Origin: Actinoplanes cyaneus
GTDB taxonomy: Bacteria; Actinomycetota; Actinomycetes; Mycobacteriales; Micromonosporaceae
Length of the DNA: 64,000 nt
Reading direction: 5' to 3'
Assembly: GCF_016862095.1 (NCBI RefSeq)
Contig: NZ_BOMH01000039.1
Coordinates: 142,656 to 206,655 of the forward strand
Every line of letters starts with the position of its first letter. The stretch's first letter is position 1. The notes below the pieces were generated by a model. It did no database searches, had not been told where the DNA came from, and saw only the letters and a program-made list of their open reading frames with translations. Of this stretch, positions 1 to 8,517 are shown piece by piece. Position numbers and translations under genes: made by a program.

Positions 1-371
1 TGCTCGAGCGGGTCGGCATCGCCAGCCAGGCGGACAAGTTCCCGGCCCAGCTCTCCGGTGGCCAGCAGCAGCGCGTGGCGATCGCCCGGGCGCTCGCGAT
101 GCAGCCCAAGGCGCTGCTCTTCGACGAGCCGACCAGCGCGCTCGACCCGGAGATGGTCGGCGAGGTGCTGGACGTGATGACGTCGCTGGCCAAGGAGGGG
201 ATGACCATGGTGGTCGTCACCCACGAGATGGGCTTCGCCCGGCACGCGGCGAAGCGGGTGGTCTTCATGGCCGACGGCCAGCTGGTCGAGCAGGCACCCC
301 CGGCCGAGTTCTTCGCGAATCCGAAGAGCGACCGGGCCAAGGACTTCCTTTCCAAGATCTTGACCCACTGA
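1..371 (+). CDS. gluA: Glutamate/polar amino-acid ABC transporter ATP-binding protein, 5' truncated
   Basis: This is the C-terminal half of the ATPase that energises a polar amino-acid importer. The reading frame is open from base 3 and the start codon lies before the window. Visible in order are the ABC signature (LSGGQQQRVAIARAL), Walker B (LLFDEP) followed by the SALD D-loop, and the switch histidine in VVVTHEMG; the Walker A P-loop is outside the window. It sits directly upstream of a lipoprotein binding protein and two permeases, the gluABCD order of corynebacteria and streptomycetes. The family call is secure; glutamate specificity is inferred from neighbours and family resemblance, and glutamine or aspartate are possible. 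Confidence 0.9.
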   Translation, partial: LERVGIASQADKFPAQLSGGQQQRVAIARALAMQPKALLFDEPTSALDPEMVGEVLDVMTSLAKEGMTMVVVTHEMGFARHAAKRVVFMADGQLVEQAPPAEFFANPKSDRAKDFLSKILTH

Positions 372-437
372 GTAATCCCGATGACCGGCCCCCAAGCCGA
401 TTCCAGTTCGTCACTGGAGCAGAGGAGAGAGTTGATC

Positions 438-1373
438 ATGGGCATGAAGCGGGCAGCGGTGTTCGCCACCGCTGCGGCATTCGCCTTCACGCTGACCGCG
501 TGCGGCAAAGAGGGGACCCCTACGGCCAGCGGCGACAGCAACGCCAGCGGGGCCGCCGTCTCCGACACCTGCAAGCCGTCCGGGGCGACGTTCACCGCAG
601 ACAGCGCCGCGGCGGTCGCGGGCAGCACCACCTTCGACAAGATCAAGTCGGCAAACAAGGTCGTGGTCGGCGTCAAGTTCGACCAGCCGAACCTGGGCTA
701 CAAGGACACCTCCGGCAAGCGGTGCGGTTTCGACATCGAGATCGCCCAGTACGTCGCGTCCAAGCTGGGCATCGACCCCGCGAAGATCGAGTACAAGGAG
801 ATCCCGTCGGCCAACCGCGAGACGGCGATCAAGGGCGGGGAGGTCGACTACTACGTCGGCACCTACTCGATCACCGACAAGCGCAAGGCTGACATCGCCT
901 TCGCCGGGCCGTACTTCGTGGCCGGCCAGGACCTGCTGGTCCGCAAGGACGAGTCGGCGATCACCGGCAAGGACACCCTCAAGGGCAAGAAGGTCTGCTC
1001 GGCCACCGGCTCGACCCCGATCCAGCGGGTCAAGGACGAGAAGCTGACCGAGCCGGAGAACATCGTCGAGTTCAAGACGTACTCCGAGTGTGTCTCGCAG
1101 CTGCTCGACAAGAAGGTCGACGCCGTCACCACCGACGACGCGATCCTCAAGGGCTACGCCGCGCAGAACTCCACCGACCTGAAGGTCGTCGGCAAGCCGT
1201 TCAGCACCGAGAAGTACGGCATCGGCCTGCCGCACGACGACAAGGCCCTGCGGGACTACGTCAACACCCAGCTGGAGGCCGCGTTCAAGGACGGCACCTG
1301 GCAGAAGATCTACGACGGCACGCTGGGCAGGTCGGGTTCGCCGGCCACCGCGCCGGCCGTCGAGCGTTACTGA
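438..1373 (+). CDS. gluB: Glutamate-type ABC transporter substrate-binding lipoprotein
   Basis: This is the extracytoplasmic solute receptor of the importer, 311 aa, tethered to the outer face of the membrane by a lipid anchor. The N-terminus has a short basic region, a hydrophobic stretch and a lipobox LTAC with the modified cysteine at residue 22. An SBP_bac_3 domain follows (VVVGVKFDQPNLGY, then a GFDIEIAQYVASKLG segment typical of the family). I chose the ATG at 438 because a purine-rich ribosome site (AGAGGAGAG) ends about 7 nt before it; an in-frame start at 381 would put a long non-signal extension before the signal peptide. A strong hairpin follows the gene, so it may be made in excess over the permeases. 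Confidence 0.93.
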   Translation: MGMKRAAVFATAAAFAFTLTACGKEGTPTASGDSNASGAAVSDTCKPSGATFTADSAAAVAGSTTFDKIKSANKVVVGVKFDQPNLGYKDTSGKRCGFDIEIAQYVASKLGIDPAKIEYKEIPSANRETAIKGGEVDYYVGTYSITDKRKADIAFAGPYFVAGQDLLVRKDESAITGKDTLKGKKVCSATGSTPIQRVKDEKLTEPENIVEFKTYSECVSQLLDKKVDAVTTDDAILKGYAAQNSTDLKVVGKPFSTEKYGIGLPHDDKALRDYVNTQLEAAFKDGTWQKIYDGTLGRSGSPATAPAVERY

Positions 1374-1388
1374 TCCACATCGCTGGAA

Positions 1389-1422
1389 CCGGGGCCGGGC
1401 GGAACTTTCCGCTCGGCCCCGG
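1389..1422 (+). promoter_or_regulatory. Intra-operon hairpin between gluB and gluC
   Basis: Arms 1389-1397 (CCGGGGCCG) and 1414-1422 (CGGCCCCGG) pair perfectly. They extend inward through one G-T and about five more pairs to a 4-nt loop. There is no U-tract. Its position after the binding-protein gene suggests a partial terminator or 3'-end stabiliser that raises gluB mRNA above gluCD, as in other binding-protein-dependent transport operons. The function is inferred. Confidence 0.6.
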
Positions 1423-1456
1423 CCGGTGAGTCCTCCGCTGTTTACTGGGACGGGGC

Positions 1457-2113
1457 ATGACGGAGTTCCTGAACGTACTGACAGACCACTGGAGCCTGTT
1501 CGGCCAGGGCTTCGGCAACACGGTGAAGCTGTTCCTGATCGCCGGCGTCGGCTGCCTCGTGCTGGGCGTCCTGCTCGGCGCGTTCCGGGTCTCGCCGATC
1601 CCGGCGCTGCGCTGGTTCGGCGCGACGTACGTCAACATCGTGCGCAACACACCACTCACGCTGGTCTTCGCGTTCCTGGTCTTCGCCGCCCCGAAGCTCG
1701 ACGTCAACTTCGACTACTTCACGGCCGCGGCGGTCGCGCTCACCGTGTACACCGCCGCCTTCATCTGTGAGGTGGTCCGCTCCGGCGTCAACACGGTCGC
1801 CCCCGGGCAGGCCGAGGCGGCACGGGCGCTGGGCCTCTCGTTCGGGCAGGTGCTCCTCGAGGTGGTGCTGCCGCAGGCGTTGCGGGCCATGGTGCCGCCG
1901 CTGATGAGCGTCATGATCGCGATGCTGAAGAACACCACCGTGGCCGCCGGCTTCTCGGTGGTGGAGGCCGGGGCCATCCCCGCCTACATGGCCGAGTTCG
2001 GTGAGCCGCAGTTCTACGTGCTGCTCTGGATCGCCATCGGCTTCCTGGTCCTGATCACCCCGCTGGTACTGCTGCAGCGGGTCCTCGAACGCAAGCTGGC
2101 GGTGGCGCGATGA
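1457..2113 (+). CDS. gluC: Glutamate-type ABC transporter permease 1
   Basis: This 218-aa polytopic permease belongs to the His/Glu/Gln/Arg/opine family and forms half of the membrane channel. Several hydrophobic helices are evident (for example LFLIAGVGCLVLGVLLG and VLLWIAIGFLVLITPLVLL). The EAA-loop region that contacts the ATPase is visible around GQAEAARALGLSFGQ (residues about 116-130). The ATG at 1457 follows a GGGACGGGGC purine stretch. The stop overlaps the start of the next gene by 4 nt (ATGA), indicating translational coupling and a heteromeric GluC-GluD channel. Confidence 0.93.
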   Translation: MTEFLNVLTDHWSLFGQGFGNTVKLFLIAGVGCLVLGVLLGAFRVSPIPALRWFGATYVNIVRNTPLTLVFAFLVFAAPKLDVNFDYFTAAAVALTVYTAAFICEVVRSGVNTVAPGQAEAARALGLSFGQVLLEVVLPQALRAMVPPLMSVMIAMLKNTTVAAGFSVVEAGAIPAYMAEFGEPQFYVLLWIAIGFLVLITPLVLLQRVLERKLAVAR

Positions 2114-2967
2114 GCTCTTCGGTTCTCTACGACCTGCCTGGGCCGCGGGGTCGCCGGCGCAATCTGATCATCGGTGTGCTGGCCAGCCTGGCAATCGTCG
2201 GGTTGATCGCCTGGGTGATCTACCGGTTCAACGCGACCGGGCAGTTCGAGCAGCGGCGCTGGGTGCAGTTCGAGTATCAGGCCGTTCAGACGGAGCTGCT
2301 CAACGGGCTGCTGGCAACCCTCAAGGCGGCCGGGATCGCGACCGTGCTGGCGCTGCTCTTCGGCGCGGTCTTCGCGGCCGGGCGGCTCAGCGACCACCGG
2401 ATCCTGCGCGTGCCGTCGAGCGCGGTGGTCGAGCTGTTCCGGGCCATCCCGCTGCTCATCCTGATCTTCTTCGGGTACTACGTGCCCCTGCAGTACGGCT
2501 GGTCGATCAGCAACCTGTGGGCGCTGGTCGTCGGTCTGACGCTGTACAACGGCTCGGTGCTCGCCGAGATCTTCCGGGCCGGGGTCAACGCGGTGCCGCG
2601 CGGGCAGACCGAGGCTGCGTACGCGATCGGGCTGCGCAAGGGCCAGGTGCTGCGGATGATCCTGCTGCCCCAGGCGATCCGGTCGATGCTGCCGGCCATC
2701 GTCAGCCAGCTCGTGGTGCTGCTCAAGGACACCGCGCTCGGGTTCATCATCACGTACCCGGAGCTGCTGACCGTCGGGAAGACGATCGGTGGGCGGCTGG
2801 CGTTCGGGTTCCCGTACGTGCCGGCGTACCTCGTGGTGGCGGCCATGTACATCGGGATCTGCGGGCTGCTGTCGGCCTGCGCGTGGTGGCTGCAGCGGCG
2901 GTTGACGAGGGTGCGGACCACGGCGGCGAAGCCGATCCCCCTGAACGACGTCGGCCGGCAGGTCTGA
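2110..2967 (+). CDS. gluD: Glutamate-type ABC transporter permease 2
   Basis: This second permease subunit has 285 aa, is larger than GluC, and starts inside the stop of gluC (ATGA overlap). It has an N-terminal cytoplasmic segment, a transmembrane helix near LIIGVLASLAIVGLIAWVIY, and the EAA loop at GQTEAAYAIGLRKGQVL (residues about 164-180). The C-terminus is followed at once by repeats that reproduce the bases around the stop codon, then by a hairpin. It completes the importer. Confidence 0.93.
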   Translation: MSSSVLYDLPGPRGRRRNLIIGVLASLAIVGLIAWVIYRFNATGQFEQRRWVQFEYQAVQTELLNGLLATLKAAGIATVLALLFGAVFAAGRLSDHRILRVPSSAVVELFRAIPLLILIFFGYYVPLQYGWSISNLWALVVGLTLYNGSVLAEIFRAGVNAVPRGQTEAAYAIGLRKGQVLRMILLPQAIRSMLPAIVSQLVVLLKDTALGFIITYPELLTVGKTIGGRLAFGFPYVPAYLVVAAMYIGICGLLSACAWWLQRRLTRVRTTAAKPIPLNDVGRQV

Positions 2968-3039
2968 CACTCGTCGGCTGACACTGGCTTGTCGGCTGAC
3001 ACTCCTCGCCGGGCCGACACTCGGTTGTCGGCTGACACT
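2965..3039 (+). repeat. Short direct repeats starting at the gluD stop codon
   Basis: The heptamer TGACACT occurs at 2965, 2979, 2998 and 3033, with a variant CGACACT at 3015. Most copies are preceded by GTCGGC or a close variant. The first copy contains the gluD stop codon itself. The spacing of 14-19 bp is irregular, so this is a degenerate tandem array rather than a clean microsatellite. Confidence 0.7.
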
Positions 3040-3073
3040 CGGTTGCCGGCTGGCGCTGACGGCTGGCGGCGCC

Positions 3074-3127
3074 CGGCTGGCGGTGACGGCTGTAACGGGA
3101 CTCCGGAACAGCCGTCAGCGCCAGCCG
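3074..3127 (+). terminator. Probable terminator hairpin after gluABCD
   Basis: Arms of 20 nt at 3074-3093 and 3108-3127 pair with a single mismatch around a 14-nt loop. A second, perfect 19-nt left arm lies at 3047-3065 and can pair with the same right arm, giving two mutually exclusive structures. There is no T-run, which is usual for high-GC actinobacteria. It separates gluD from convergent rny. Confidence 0.65.
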
Positions 3128-3267
3128 CTCCGGGACAGCGGGGAGCGCCGGGCTGGCGTTGTGAGCCCCCCTGAGCGTCGCGTCATCACGGGAGTGACGG
3201 CACGGGCGCGATGGGACGGGGCGCGGGGGCCTGGCACCCGTCGTACAAAATCGGGATCTTCTGGGTC

Positions 3268-4992
3268 TCAGCGGGCCAACTCGGTGACCCGGGACTCGCG
3301 GACGACCGTGACCCGGATCTGGCCGGGGTAGGTCAGCTCCTCCTCGATCTGCTTCGCGACGTCGCGGGCGAGGACCGCCGCGCCGATGTCGTCGATGTCG
3401 TCCGGGCGGACCATGACCCGGATCTCGCGGCCGGCCTGCATCGCGAAGACCTTCTCGACGCCGAGCTTGCCGCCGGCGATCTCCTCGATCCGCTCCAGAC
3501 GCTTGACGTACGCCTCCAGGCTCTCCCGCCGAGCGCCCGGCCGGCCCCCGGAGCAGGCGTCCGACGCCTGGGTCAGAACCGCCTCGATGGTCTGCGGCGG
3601 CACCTCGTTGTGATGCGCTTCGATGGCGTGGACGATGTCCTCGTGCTCGCCGTACTTGCGGGCCACGTCGGCGCCGATCAGCGCGTGACTGCCCTCGACC
3701 TCGTGGGTCAGCGCCTTGCCGATGTCGTGCAGGAAGGCCGCACGCTTCATCGTCTTGGTGTTCAGCCCCAGCTCAGCGGCCATGATCCCGGCGATGTGCG
3801 CGGTCTCGACCAGGTGCTTGAGCACGTTCTGGCCGTAACTCGTCCGGTACCGCAGGCGGCCCAGCAGCTTGGTCAGCTCCGGGTGGATGTCGGTGATGCC
3901 GACGTCGACCAGCGCCTCCTCGGCGGCGCGGTCACAGAGCCGCTCCACCTCGTTCTTCGCGCTGTCGAAGACCTCCTCGATCCGGTGCGGGTGAATCCGG
4001 CCGTCCAGCACCAGTTTCTCCAGCGTGAGCCGGCCCACCTCGCGGCGGACCGGGTCGAAGCAGGAGAGCAGCACCGCCTCGGGGGTGTCGTCGATGATCA
4101 GATTGACGCCGGTGGTCGACTCGAACGCCCGGATGTTGCGGCCCTCGCGGCCGATGATCCGGCCCTTCATCTCGTCGCTCGGCAGGTGCAGCACGCTGAC
4201 CACGCTCTCCGCGGTCTGCTCGCTGGCGATCCGCTGAATGGCGTCGACCACGATGTGCCGGGCGCGGGTGTCGGCGGTGTTCCGCGCGTCCTGCTCGATG
4301 TCCCGGACCAGGATCGCCGCCTCACGCTTGGCCTGGCCCTCGATCGACTCGATCAGCTCCGTCTTCGCCGTGTCCACGGTGAGGCCGGCGATGCGCTCCA
4401 GCTCGCGGCGTTTCGCCTCCTCCGCCGCCTCGATCGCGGACTCCCGGCTCTTGAGGCTCGCCTCACGCCTGGCCAGCTCGGACTCCAGAGCACCGAGCCG
4501 GCGCTCCCGCTGGACCAGGCGCTCCACCTCCTCCGAGTGCAGCCGCTCCCGCTCGTCGATCCGGGCGGCGCGGCGCTCGACCTCCGCGGACTGCTCCTTC
4601 ACCGTCGCGTTGAGCAGGGCGATCTCGCGCTCACCGGACCGGCGGGCGGCGGTGCGCACCTGCTCGGCGTCGGCCTCGGCCTGGCGGTGGGCGTGCTCCA
4701 GGATCGTGTCGGCCTCGCTGTGCGCGGTCTCCAGCACGCGACGGGCTTCGGCGCGGGCAGCGGCGGCTTCGGCTTTCGCGGCAGCGGCCTCGGCACGCAC
4801 CGAGGCGGCCTTGGCGTTCGCGTCGGCAACCTTCGCCTGGGCGACGCCGACCTCCTGATCCTGCCGATCCTGGGCGTCCTGCCGGTCGGTCCGGAACTGA
4901 CGCAGCGCACGGGCGCCCAGCGTCAGGCCGACGATCACCGACACGGCGAGCACGACGATTGCTACTACGAGCACCCAGTACTGGGGGGCCAT
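3268..4992 (-). CDS. rny: Ribonuclease Y
   Basis: RNase Y is a membrane-anchored endoribonuclease that starts decay of many mRNAs. The protein has 574 aa. An N-terminal transmembrane helix (YWVLVVAIVVLAVSVIVGL, residues about 5-23) is followed by a long Ala/Glu/Arg-rich coiled coil (about 50-210), a KH domain containing GRIIGREGRNIRAFE, and an HD domain with the metal-binding pair HD in AAFLHDIGK. The length matches the family (about 520-580 aa). The ATG at 4992 lies 11 nt after a GAAGGGAG ribosome site. It follows recX in direction but lies 1.67 kb away, so it probably has its own promoter. Confidence 0.95.
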   Translation of the reverse strand: MAPQYWVLVVAIVVLAVSVIVGLTLGARALRQFRTDRQDAQDRQDQEVGVAQAKVADANAKAASVRAEAAAAKAEAAAARAEARRVLETAHSEADTILEHAHRQAEADAEQVRTAARRSGEREIALLNATVKEQSAEVERRAARIDERERLHSEEVERLVQRERRLGALESELARREASLKSRESAIEAAEEAKRRELERIAGLTVDTAKTELIESIEGQAKREAAILVRDIEQDARNTADTRARHIVVDAIQRIASEQTAESVVSVLHLPSDEMKGRIIGREGRNIRAFESTTGVNLIIDDTPEAVLLSCFDPVRREVGRLTLEKLVLDGRIHPHRIEEVFDSAKNEVERLCDRAAEEALVDVGITDIHPELTKLLGRLRYRTSYGQNVLKHLVETAHIAGIMAAELGLNTKTMKRAAFLHDIGKALTHEVEGSHALIGADVARKYGEHEDIVHAIEAHHNEVPPQTIEAVLTQASDACSGGRPGARRESLEAYVKRLERIEEIAGGKLGVEKVFAMQAGREIRVMVRPDDIDDIGAAVLARDVAKQIEEELTYPGQIRVTVVRESRVTELAR

Positions 4993-5285
4993 CTCGCCGC
5001 GTCTCCCTTCGCCGCCGGCGCGGTGTGCACGCGCGCGGGCTCTCTGCGGGATGCCCGACCAAGGCAGATGACCGGCTCACACGCTCCGCCCTAACGACTA
5101 CCAGCTTCGCCTCTCGGAGAGGCCGGTCGCCGCCTGTTCCGGCTTCTCCGACCGGGATTCCGGCACGGCTTGCGCCGCTCCGGCCGGTTCGTCGTTCCTC
5201 TGGATCCGTTCACGCAGGTGTCGCCGCGGCATGTTCCGGTGCCACGGCGGCCGGTTCCGGCATGCCTTCAGCGCCGTGCCCCCGA

Positions 5286-5414
5286 GGGTGGCACGGGCCT
5301 GCGTGGCGGCCGACGGTCCGGTCGCCCGGCTTCACGAGGTTCCGCGAAGCTGGGTGGCACGGGCCTGCGGTGGCGACCGGCGGTCCCGGTCGCCCAGCTT
5401 CGCGCGGTTCCGCG
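5286..5414. repeat. Two-unit 66-bp tandem repeat with internal inverted repeat
   Basis: GGGTGGCACGGGCCTGCG occurs at 5286 and again at 5352. The downstream sequence is similar in both units (GGTCGCCC, then CTTC, then GGTTCCGCG). Within it CGCGAAGCTGGG (5343-5354) is a perfect inverted match to CCCAGCTTCGCG (5393-5404), so a stem-loop can form. No coding potential is apparent. Confidence 0.65.
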
Positions 5415-6428
5415 TCGCCGGCCGGCAGGGGCCGAACCGCCCGGTCCGGCCGGAGCTGAACGGCCGGCGTCGTGAGTTTCCGCGGCTGCCGGTCGTGCCC
5501 TTCGCCGTCTTGGCGTCCCTGGAACCTTGCGGCCCGTCACCGGTCGGCTCTCGCTGCGGGCGAGGGCCAGACTGGCTCGCGATCACTGACGGAGGGTGAC
5601 GAAATCTTGTCCGTCGGGTCCGCCGGAGTTCGCTTCCGGGTCGGCTGCTGATGGCTCGGATCAGAGGGTGTGTGGAGTTGTGGGGTCGACCGCCGGTATG
5701 TCTCACCGCCTGCCGCGCGGTCAGCGGTAGGCGACGTCTGCGGCACCCTCCGGCGGGGCGAACCCGTCAAGTGATGCCGTAATGTAATGCGATCTATGTT
5801 GTGTGTGTTGCCTGCGATGGTCGAGCAAACCTTGTGTAACGCGAGGCTAGGTCGCGAGTACCGCTTCGGTCAAGGACTCATGATTCGGCAGCGGATAGGA
5901 CGTAGGGCACAGACGTGCTTACGCCCAGCTCACGATATCGCCCGGATATTTCCGACGTGCCGTAACATCGAGCACTTCCGCCGGGAGGCTTCACACCATT
6001 GTTTCCCGCCTCGGCCGCCGGGTGCCCACTCCACCGAGCGTGACCTTCACCGGGTCGGCTGACACCGATCCGGAAGTTCCCGGCGAACGGGTGGATTCGC
6101 TCATCTCAGGGACTATATCGGTCCGATGACCTGAGATCGTCACCAATGCCGCGTCGCCGGTTGCGTCGCCGCGGCTCTCCGGGGCCGGTGGGCGGCTCGA
6201 GGCGTCGGCTTGACCGGGTCCGAGAGGATCAGGATCGGTTTCGTTCCGCTCATGGGCACTTGTTACAAAGCGCAACCATGGGCAATCTTGGTCCGCTCTC
6301 TGCTCAGCAGATGGGAACGTGAACATTGATCCGGGGCCGCGTCCCTCGGGACACCCGTCAGGATCTCGGGATCAACTCGGCCGGCTGCGCGTCGCCAGGC
6401 GGCGCTTCGGCGAGTTCACCCGCCGGGG

Positions 6429-6655
6429 GACGGGCTGGTCACCGCGGGAACAGCCGATCACGGCCGAGGGCAGGTTGGTCACCGCGGGAACGGACCGATC
6501 ACCGCCAGGGCAGGTTGATGACCGCCAAGGGCGAGCTCGTCATCGCCGAAGGCAGGCAGATCACCGCTGACAGGCAGGCTGATCAGCGCCGAGGGCGGGC
6601 TGGTCACCGCCGATTGTCTGCCGACCGTCTGCCGTCTGCCGTCTGCCGGGATCGT
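6429..6655. repeat. Degenerate ~20-bp tandem repeat array at the 3' end of recX
   Basis: About nine contiguous units of 19-22 bp vary around GATCACCGCCGAGGGCAG. Examples are TTGGTCACCGCGGGAAC, CCGATCACCGCCAGGGCAG and GTTGATGACCGCCAAGGGCG. The array ends in a CTGCCGT triplet run just before the recX stop. The units abut one another with no spacers, so it is not a CRISPR array. On the recX sense strand nearly every unit contains TGA. Confidence 0.7.
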
Positions 6656-6659
6656 GGTG

Positions 6660-7334
6660 TCAGGCGAGTGGATCGGCCTGGTCGGCCAGCGCGTCGGCGT
6701 CCACGTCGTCGGCGAACTCGGCGGCCTCCTCATCCCGGGCGGCCAGAGCGTCCTTCACCGCGCGGATGGCGATGCCCGCCGGATAGCCCTTGCGGGCGAG
6801 CATGCCGACGAGTCGCCGGAAGATCGCCTCGGGGGTGCCGGTGGCCGTTCGCAGCTTGCGGTCGACGAGGGCCCGGGCGGTCTCCGCCTCCGACTCGTCG
6901 TCGACGGACTCCAGCGCCTCGCTCGCCACCTCCGCATCCACCCCGCGCTGCCGCAGCTCGTTGGCGAGCGCACGGCGGGCGAGACCACGACCGTGATGCC
7001 GGCTGGACACCCAGGCCCGGGCGAACGCCGCGTCGTCGATGATGCCGACCTCGTCGTAACGATCCAGGACCTCGGAGATGACCTCCTCGGAGATCTCCTT
7101 ACGGGCCAGCGCCTTGGCCAGTTCCGCCCTGGTCCGCGGGCGGGTCGCCAGCTGGCGTAGACAGATCTCGCGCGCCCGCTCGGACTCGGTCTGCGCCGGC
7201 TGGGCCGGCGCGCCGCGCCGGGACTCTCCCCGGGCGGGCTCGCCCGGGGTCCCGCCATCCGGCTGGTCGGTGCCGGCCCGGGGCGGGATGGCATCCCACC
7301 CGCGCCCGGACCGCGCACCACGTCGCCCGGCCAT
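6660..7334 (-). CDS. recX: Regulatory protein RecX
   Basis: RecX binds RecA filaments and limits recombinase and coprotease activity. The protein has 224 aa. An N-terminal low-complexity basic/Pro/Gly tail (about residues 1-50) precedes the helical RecX repeats beginning ARAICLRQLATRPRTRAEL-type sequence (about 55-220), with DDAAFARAWV in the second repeat. The start is 14 nt downstream of the recA stop on the same strand, so the two are probably co-transcribed; SOS control of recX therefore follows recA. Its 3' end runs into a repeat array. The long N-terminal tail is common in actinobacterial RecX. Confidence 0.93.
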   Translation of the reverse strand: MAGRRGARSGRGWDAIPPRAGTDQPDGGTPGEPARGESRRGAPAQPAQTESERAREICLRQLATRPRTRAELAKALARKEISEEVISEVLDRYDEVGIIDDAAFARAWVSSRHHGRGLARRALANELRQRGVDAEVASEALESVDDESEAETARALVDRKLRTATGTPEAIFRRLVGMLARKGYPAGIAIRAVKDALAARDEEAAEFADDVDADALADQADPLA

Positions 7335-7348
7335 CGCGCTCGACCCGA

Positions 7349-8395
7349 TCAGAAGTCGACCGGCGGCAGCTCGGGGCCACTCGCGGCGTCCCCGGTGGTC
7401 TGCCCGACGCCGAGCTTCTCCAGGATCTTCTTCTCGATCTCGGCGGCGACGTCCGGGTTTTCCTTGAGGAACTCCCGCGCCTTCTCCTTGCCCTGGCCGA
7501 GCTGGTCGCCGTCATACGTGTACCAGGCGCCGGACTTGCGGATGATGCTCTGCTCGACGCCGACGTCGATCAGCGAGCCCTCACGCGAGATGCCCTTGCC
7601 ATACATGATGTCGAACTCGGCCTGCTTGAACGGCGCCGCGACCTTGTTCTTCACGACCTTGACGCGGGTGCGGTTGCCGACGACGTCGGTGCCGTCCTTC
7701 AGAGCCTCGATGCGGCGGATGTCGAGCCGGACCGACGCGTAGAACTTCAGCGCGCGACCACCGGTCGTCGTCTCCGGCGAGCCGAACATGACGCCGATCT
7801 TCTCGCGGAGCTGGTTGATGAAGATCGCGGTCGTGCCGGTGTTGCTGAGCACGCCGGTGATCTTCCGCAGCGCCTGGCTCATCAGCCGGGCCTGCAGACC
7901 GACGTGGCTGTCACCCATCTCACCCTCGATCTCGGCGCGCGGCACCAGCGCGGCGACCGAGTCGATGACGATGACGTCGATCGCGCCGGAGCGGATCAGC
8001 ATGTCCGCGATCTCCAGCGCCTGCTCACCGGTGTCCGGCTGGGAGACCAGCAGGGCGTCGGTGTCGACTCCGAGCGCCCGGGCGTAGTCCGGGTCGAGCG
8101 CGTGCTCGGCGTCGATGAACGCCGCGGTGCCGCCGGCCTTCTGCGCGTTGGCCACCGCGTGGAGCGCGACGGTGGTCTTACCGCTGGACTCCGGCCCGTA
8201 GACCTCGATGACCCGGCCGCGCGGCAGGCCGCCGACGCCGAGCGCCACGTCGAGCGCGATGGAGCTGGTCGGGATGACGGCGGTCTGCACGACCGGCCGC
8301 TCCCCGAGCCGCATCACGGAGCCCTTGCCGAACTGCTTGTCGATCTGTGCCAGCGCCAGTTCGAGCGCCTTTTCCCGGTCCGGTGCTGCCACCAT
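7349..8395 (-). CDS. recA: Recombinase RecA
   Basis: RecA is the ATP-dependent strand-exchange protein and SOS coprotease; the predicted product has 348 aa. The Walker A motif is GPESSGKTT, and the L1/L2 DNA-binding region and the MAW-type motif are intact. There is no intein at the P-loop, unlike M. tuberculosis RecA. I place the start at the ATG at 8395 (MVAAPDREKALELALAQ), preceded by AGGGG about 9 nt upstream. The more distal in-frame start at 8464 is rejected because it would fall inside the -35 region of the damage-inducible promoter described at 8442-8464. recX follows 14 nt later. Confidence 0.96.
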   Translation of the reverse strand: MVAAPDREKALELALAQIDKQFGKGSVMRLGERPVVQTAVIPTSSIALDVALGVGGLPRGRVIEVYGPESSGKTTVALHAVANAQKAGGTAAFIDAEHALDPDYARALGVDTDALLVSQPDTGEQALEIADMLIRSGAIDVIVIDSVAALVPRAEIEGEMGDSHVGLQARLMSQALRKITGVLSNTGTTAIFINQLREKIGVMFGSPETTTGGRALKFYASVRLDIRRIEALKDGTDVVGNRTRVKVVKNKVAAPFKQAEFDIMYGKGISREGSLIDVGVEQSIIRKSGAWYTYDGDQLGQGKEKAREFLKENPDVAAEIEKKILEKLGVGQTTGDAASGPELPPVDF

Positions 8396-8441
8396 TGCTG
8401 CCACCCCTGTATTGGACTTCGCGTTCTTCGCCACGGCCGAC

Positions 8442-8464
8442 ACGGTATGCGGTGGGTATGACAA
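8442..8464 (-). promoter_or_regulatory. PafBC-type (RecA-NDp) damage promoter of recA
   Basis: Read on the minus strand: TTGTCATAC, then 8 nt, then TACCGT. This fits the mycobacterial LexA-independent consensus TTGTCRGTG-N8-TANNNT in the TTGTC-purine half, the exact 8-nt spacing and the -10. The rest of the upstream half (TAC for GTG) deviates. Transcription would start near 8435, giving a leader of about 40 nt before the ATG at 8395. Confidence 0.65.
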
Positions 8465-8505
8465 AAATCCTCCGCCCTACCGAGGGCTGTGGATGGCCGA
8501 GCCGC

Positions 8506-8514
8506 TGTGGACAA
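8506..8514 (-). promoter_or_regulatory. Perfect DnaA box upstream of recA
   Basis: TGTGGACAA on the plus strand is TTGTCCACA on the minus strand, the actinobacterial DnaA-box consensus. It lies between the recA promoter and the LexA-type boxes. Whether DnaA acts here is inference. Confidence 0.5.
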
Positions 8515-8517
8515 TAG

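Larger units (their letters stand above)
4993..6659. other. 1.67 kb gene-free region between recX and rny
   Basis: I see no convincing gene in either direction. From left to right the region holds the rny leader; a GC-rich part with a two-unit 66-bp repeat (5286-5414); a relatively AT-rich island at about 5770-6010 (stretches such as GTAATGTAATGCGATC); an 8-bp inverted repeat ATCTCAGG (6103-6110) with CCTGAGAT (6130-6137) flanking a TATATC box; and a degenerate repeat array running to the recX stop (6429-6655). A 91-codon forward frame at 5787-6062 resembles nothing known and has no clear ribosome site. Confidence 0.6.

Noticed and set aside
3211..5094. A 627-codon forward frame opposite rny
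   Set aside because: RNase Y on the minus strand has transmembrane, KH and HD domains in the right order; the forward product has none.
5787..6062. 91-codon frame in the AT-rich island
   Set aside because: No homology recognised, no ribosome site and no codon bias like neighbouring genes; kept only as part of the gene-free region.
6429..6655. Possible CRISPR array
   Set aside because: The ~20-bp units adjoin each other with no unique spacers, and no cas genes are in the window.
7349..8395. Intein in RecA, as in some mycobacteria
   Set aside because: The P-loop region GPESSGKTTVALHAV is uninterrupted and the length is normal.
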